A stretch of DNA of 41,480 nt from a virus, in the IMG/VR virus record IMGVR_UViG_3300027710_000852, positions 1 through 41,480 of that record; one strand, given 5' to 3'. Under the pieces are notes generated by a model. The model saw nothing but the letters and a program-made list of their open reading frames with translations. It was not told where the DNA came from and searched no databases. The first letter of the stretch is position 1. Each line of letters opens with the position of its first letter. Both the position numbers and the translations under genes were made by a program. Of the stretch, positions 39,861-41,480 are shown one piece after another.

Positions 39861-40127
39861 ATGCGAGCACTACAAGAGTTCATTGCACAGAAGAATCACT
39901 GGAACAGCTTCTTCAACGGCGAGCAGTATGAGATCAAAACAGCCCGTGGTCGTCAGCGTGTCGCAGATATGATTGATGCGGCCCTTAGTCCTGAGAACTT
40001 GACCTGCGATGGGGAACTTCCTCGCGCAGAGGTCAATCGGAGATATAAGGAGCTGATGACTGCGGCTAAGCAGTTGAAGAAGTTGGACCCTGCTGTTAAG
40101 TTCTACGAATACGAAACGGAGATCTAA
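39861..40127 (+). CDS. Hypothetical protein, 88 aa
   Basis: Strong promoter, AAGGAG and ATG. Charged helical protein with FFNGEQYEIKTARGRQRVAD, then NRRYKELMTAAKQLKKLDPA. Unrecognised. First gene of a three-gene early unit with the 68-aa and Api92-like genes. Confidence 0.8.
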   Translation: MRALQEFIAQKNHWNSFFNGEQYEIKTARGRQRVADMIDAALSPENLTCDGELPRAEVNRRYKELMTAAKQLKKLDPAVKFYEYETEI

Positions 40128-40128
40128 G

Positions 40129-40335
40129 ATGAAAGTTCTTGTTACAACCGTACTCCGTCAGGAGATTGAAGTGCCAGATGGGTGGGAGAAAGCTCACGTC
40201 TTGGACTTCCTTGCAGAGTATCAATCGTTCCGTACAGCCTTTCAAGGTGTCAGCAACGAAGACCAAACAGCCCGTATCATCGACATTGGTGTCGTTGATG
40301 AAGAGATTGCAGAACTTTCGGAAGGACCTTACTAA
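40129..40335 (+). CDS. Hypothetical protein, 68 aa
   Basis: Small protein, one base after the preceding stop. The pattern KVLVTTVLRQEIEVPDGWEK, then ARIIDIGVVDEEIAEL suggests an alpha/beta fold. I know no family. Its stop shares a base with the ATG of the Api92-like gene, so translation is coupled. Confidence 0.78.
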   Translation: MKVLVTTVLRQEIEVPDGWEKAHVLDFLAEYQSFRTAFQGVSNEDQTARIIDIGVVDEEIAELSEGPY

Positions 40336-40955
40336 TGCCTAATTGGTGCAACAACTCGGTAGAGATCTACCACGATGACCCTAAGATGCTTGAGCGTGTT
40401 CGCTCTGCGTTCAACGGTGAAGGCTTGCTAGGAGAGTTCATCCCAGTGCCTAAAGAGTTAAGTGATACTGTATCTGGATCGTTTGGTGATACAGACGAGC
40501 AGGCCAAGCTTCTAGAGAAGACCAAAGCCAACATCGAGAAGTATGGCTACGGCAACTGGTATGACTTCTGTGTCAACGAGTGGGGCACTAAGTGGGAGAT
40601 TGGTGCAGACGGCAACCCTGCACAGGACATCCCAGGCGGATTGATGTTAGGCTTCGACAGTGCGTGGTCACCTCCGATTGCTGCCTATGAAAAGTTACAG
40701 GCCATGGGCTTCCGTATCCGTGCAATGTATTGCGAGTCAGGTATGGCCTTTGCAGGCATTTGGGACAACGGCAATGACGACTACTACGAATACGGTGACT
40801 TGAGTAGTGTTGAGATTGCTGAAACATTGCCTGTGGAGTTAGATGAGGCGTTTGGTATCAGTGAGAGTGCCGCAGAGTGGGAAGCAGAAAACGAAGAAGA
40901 TGACGAGAACATTGACATTGACTTGGACGGTGGGCTGTCAGCTACTAACGAATAA
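40335..40955 (+). CDS. Api92-like/YubB (DUF1281) family protein, 206 aa
   Basis: MPNWCNNSVEIYHDDPKMLE is the family start (MPNWC-N), and FIPVPKEL, then NWYDFCVNEWGTKWEIG and DSAWSPPIAAYEKL follow in the expected order. The C terminus is a long acidic tail (EWEAENEEDDENIDIDLD). The family occurs in phages and plasmids with a ferredoxin-like fold; its biochemical role is unclear. A terminator follows directly. Confidence 0.88.
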   Translation: MPNWCNNSVEIYHDDPKMLERVRSAFNGEGLLGEFIPVPKELSDTVSGSFGDTDEQAKLLEKTKANIEKYGYGNWYDFCVNEWGTKWEIGADGNPAQDIPGGLMLGFDSAWSPPIAAYEKLQAMGFRIRAMYCESGMAFAGIWDNGNDDYYEYGDLSSVEIAETLPVELDEAFGISESAAEWEAENEEDDENIDIDLDGGLSATNE

Positions 40956-40959
40956 CCCT

Positions 40960-40978
40960 AAGCCCGGAAGGGCTTTTG
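40960..40978 (+). terminator. Rho-independent terminator after the Api92-like gene
   Basis: AAGCCC, GGAA loop, GGGCTT followed by TT. The stem is short and the T run brief, but it lies 4 nt after a stop codon. Confidence 0.75.
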
Positions 40979-40979
40979 G

Positions 40980-41008
40980 TTGCTCGTTTTGCAAAAGTTT
41001 GCTATAAT
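40980..41008 (+). promoter_or_regulatory. Promoter with TTGCTC -35, for the 97-aa gene
   Basis: TTGCTC, 17 bp, TATAAT. The spacer has no TGGTAAAACC element, unlike its neighbours, and matches the tRNA promoter's -35. The leader still has ACACTAAACAAAAAGGAG. Confidence 0.8.
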
Positions 41009-41037
41009 ACGTATACACTAAACAAAAAGGAGCTCAT

Positions 41038-41331
41038 ATGTTAGCAAATAAACACATTGTCGCTATTAATCAGTTAATGCTTAATACAACTGCGGAATAT
41101 ATTAACTGTTTTGCTAAAGACGAATCTGATATTGATCAGTTTAAAATGTATACTAGCGATATTGCACATAATATCGCCGCATTAGATGTTTTTAATAATA
41201 CATTTGATGTTCAGCAACTGCACAATAATATAATGTATCAGGATACTCTTGTACGCGAGTTTTATATTAGTGTGTTATTATATATTGAGAATAATAAGTT
41301 AATACCCGCTAAAATGTTTTGTTGTAATTAA
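41038..41331 (+). CDS. AT-rich hypothetical protein, 97 aa
   Basis: Start ATG after AAGGAG. Helical protein with no recognised motif (NKHIVAINQLMLNTTAEYIN), ending MFCCN. Codon use is strongly AT-rich, unlike the adjacent GC-richer early genes but like the minus-strand genes at 37139-37571. Those genes also lack the TGGTAAAACC promoter element, suggesting the two sets entered the region together or from a common source. Confidence 0.8.
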   Translation: MLANKHIVAINQLMLNTTAEYINCFAKDESDIDQFKMYTSDIAHNIAALDVFNNTFDVQQLHNNIMYQDTLVREFYISVLLYIENNKLIPAKMFCCN

Positions 41332-41336
41332 ACAAC

Positions 41337-41363
41337 AAAGGCCCTGCTAGCTGTAGGGTCTTT
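41337..41363 (+). terminator. Probable terminator after the 97-aa gene
   Basis: AAAGGCCCT and AGGGTCTTT pair over 9 bp (one G-U) with a 9-nt loop, ending in TTT, just after the stop codon and 2 nt before the next -35. Confidence 0.65.
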
Positions 41364-41365
41364 GG

Positions 41366-41394
41366 TTGACAAACTGGTAAAACCTTGCTATAAT
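41366..41394 (+). promoter_or_regulatory. Early promoter with TGGTAAAACCT spacer element
   Basis: TTGACA, 17 bp, TATAAT, extended -10, with ACACTAACAAGGAG before the last ATG. Its boxes and spacer are identical to those of the ncRNA promoter at 39548. Confidence 0.9.
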
Positions 41395-41421
41395 AGACAC
41401 ATACACTAACAAGGAGCAGAC

Positions 41422-41480
41422 ATGGACAGAGACGAATACCTAACAAAGCTAGACGAAGTTGTTGAGCTGTTAGATCGTGC
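41422..41480 (+). CDS. Start of an early gene cut by the window edge
   Basis: Nineteen codons are visible after a consensus promoter and AAGGAG; they read MDRDEYLTKLDEVVELLDR. This is a charged helical start with no identifiable function. Confidence 0.75.
   Translation, partial: MDRDEYLTKLDEVVELLDR

Overview
The window looks like part of a large tailed dsDNA bacteriophage genome of marine, metagenome-like type. Supporting this are collagen-like virion fibres with G-x-x-G-Y-T-G-S repeats, a T4-gp30-like ATP DNA ligase, a SleB-type cell-wall hydrolase, HNH and GIY-YIG nucleases, a single tRNA, and tightly packed or overlapping genes with strong host-type sigma70 promoters (TTGACA, 17 bp, TATAAT). 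No head, terminase or polymerase gene lies inside the window, so phage group and host cannot be fixed from the sequence.

Layout. (1) 1-5046, minus strand: two collagen-like fibre genes (the first runs off the left edge) and a small partner gene. (2) 5092-9934, mixed strands: a zinc-ribbon protein, an HNH nuclease, translation initiation factor IF-1, an 80-aa protein, DNA ligase, an IscA/ErpA-type Fe-S carrier divergent from a 10-cysteine mini-protein, and SleB with a small 3-TM membrane protein. (3) 9934-30586, about 20.6 kb, nearly all minus strand with genes overlapping by 1-17 nt: a carbohydrate-modification cassette. It holds a carbamoyltransferase, four SGNH-like proteins, a methyltransferase-like protein, a cytidylyltransferase-cupin fusion, three radical SAM proteins, the two halves of a thiamine-diphosphate enzyme, three SDR epimerase/dehydratases, an RmlC-like epimerase, a 2OG-Fe(II) oxygenase, two related putative glycosyltransferases and a repeat-bearing GT-A protein. 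(4) 30626-33957, minus strand: three virion/adhesin-like proteins and a small protein. (5) 34044-36282: a GC-richer patch with a heptosyltransferase-like GT, a DUF6165 protein and two unknowns. (6) 36283-37131: a repeat-rich non-coding region, a tRNA with anticodon CAU, and a structured stretch ending in a 16-bp hairpin. (7) 37139-41480: small early-type genes, mostly plus strand, driven by repeated near-identical promoters.

How it works together. The cassette in (3) lies between two blocks of fibre genes. It has the parts to build, oxidise, methylate, carbamoylate, probably acylate or deacylate, and transfer an unusual sugar, either on the phage's own fibres or on the host surface (inference). 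Region (7) is a small-gene array in which five promoters share the palindrome-like TGGTAAAACC(A/T) in the -35/-10 spacer, a likely common control site.

The most novel item is the transcript from 39583 to 39798. It is non-coding, its predicted start is the first base of a 26-bp helix joining its two ends, and its interior folds into four further consistent helices. It matches no RNA family I recognise. A second, weaker structured-RNA candidate follows the tRNA.
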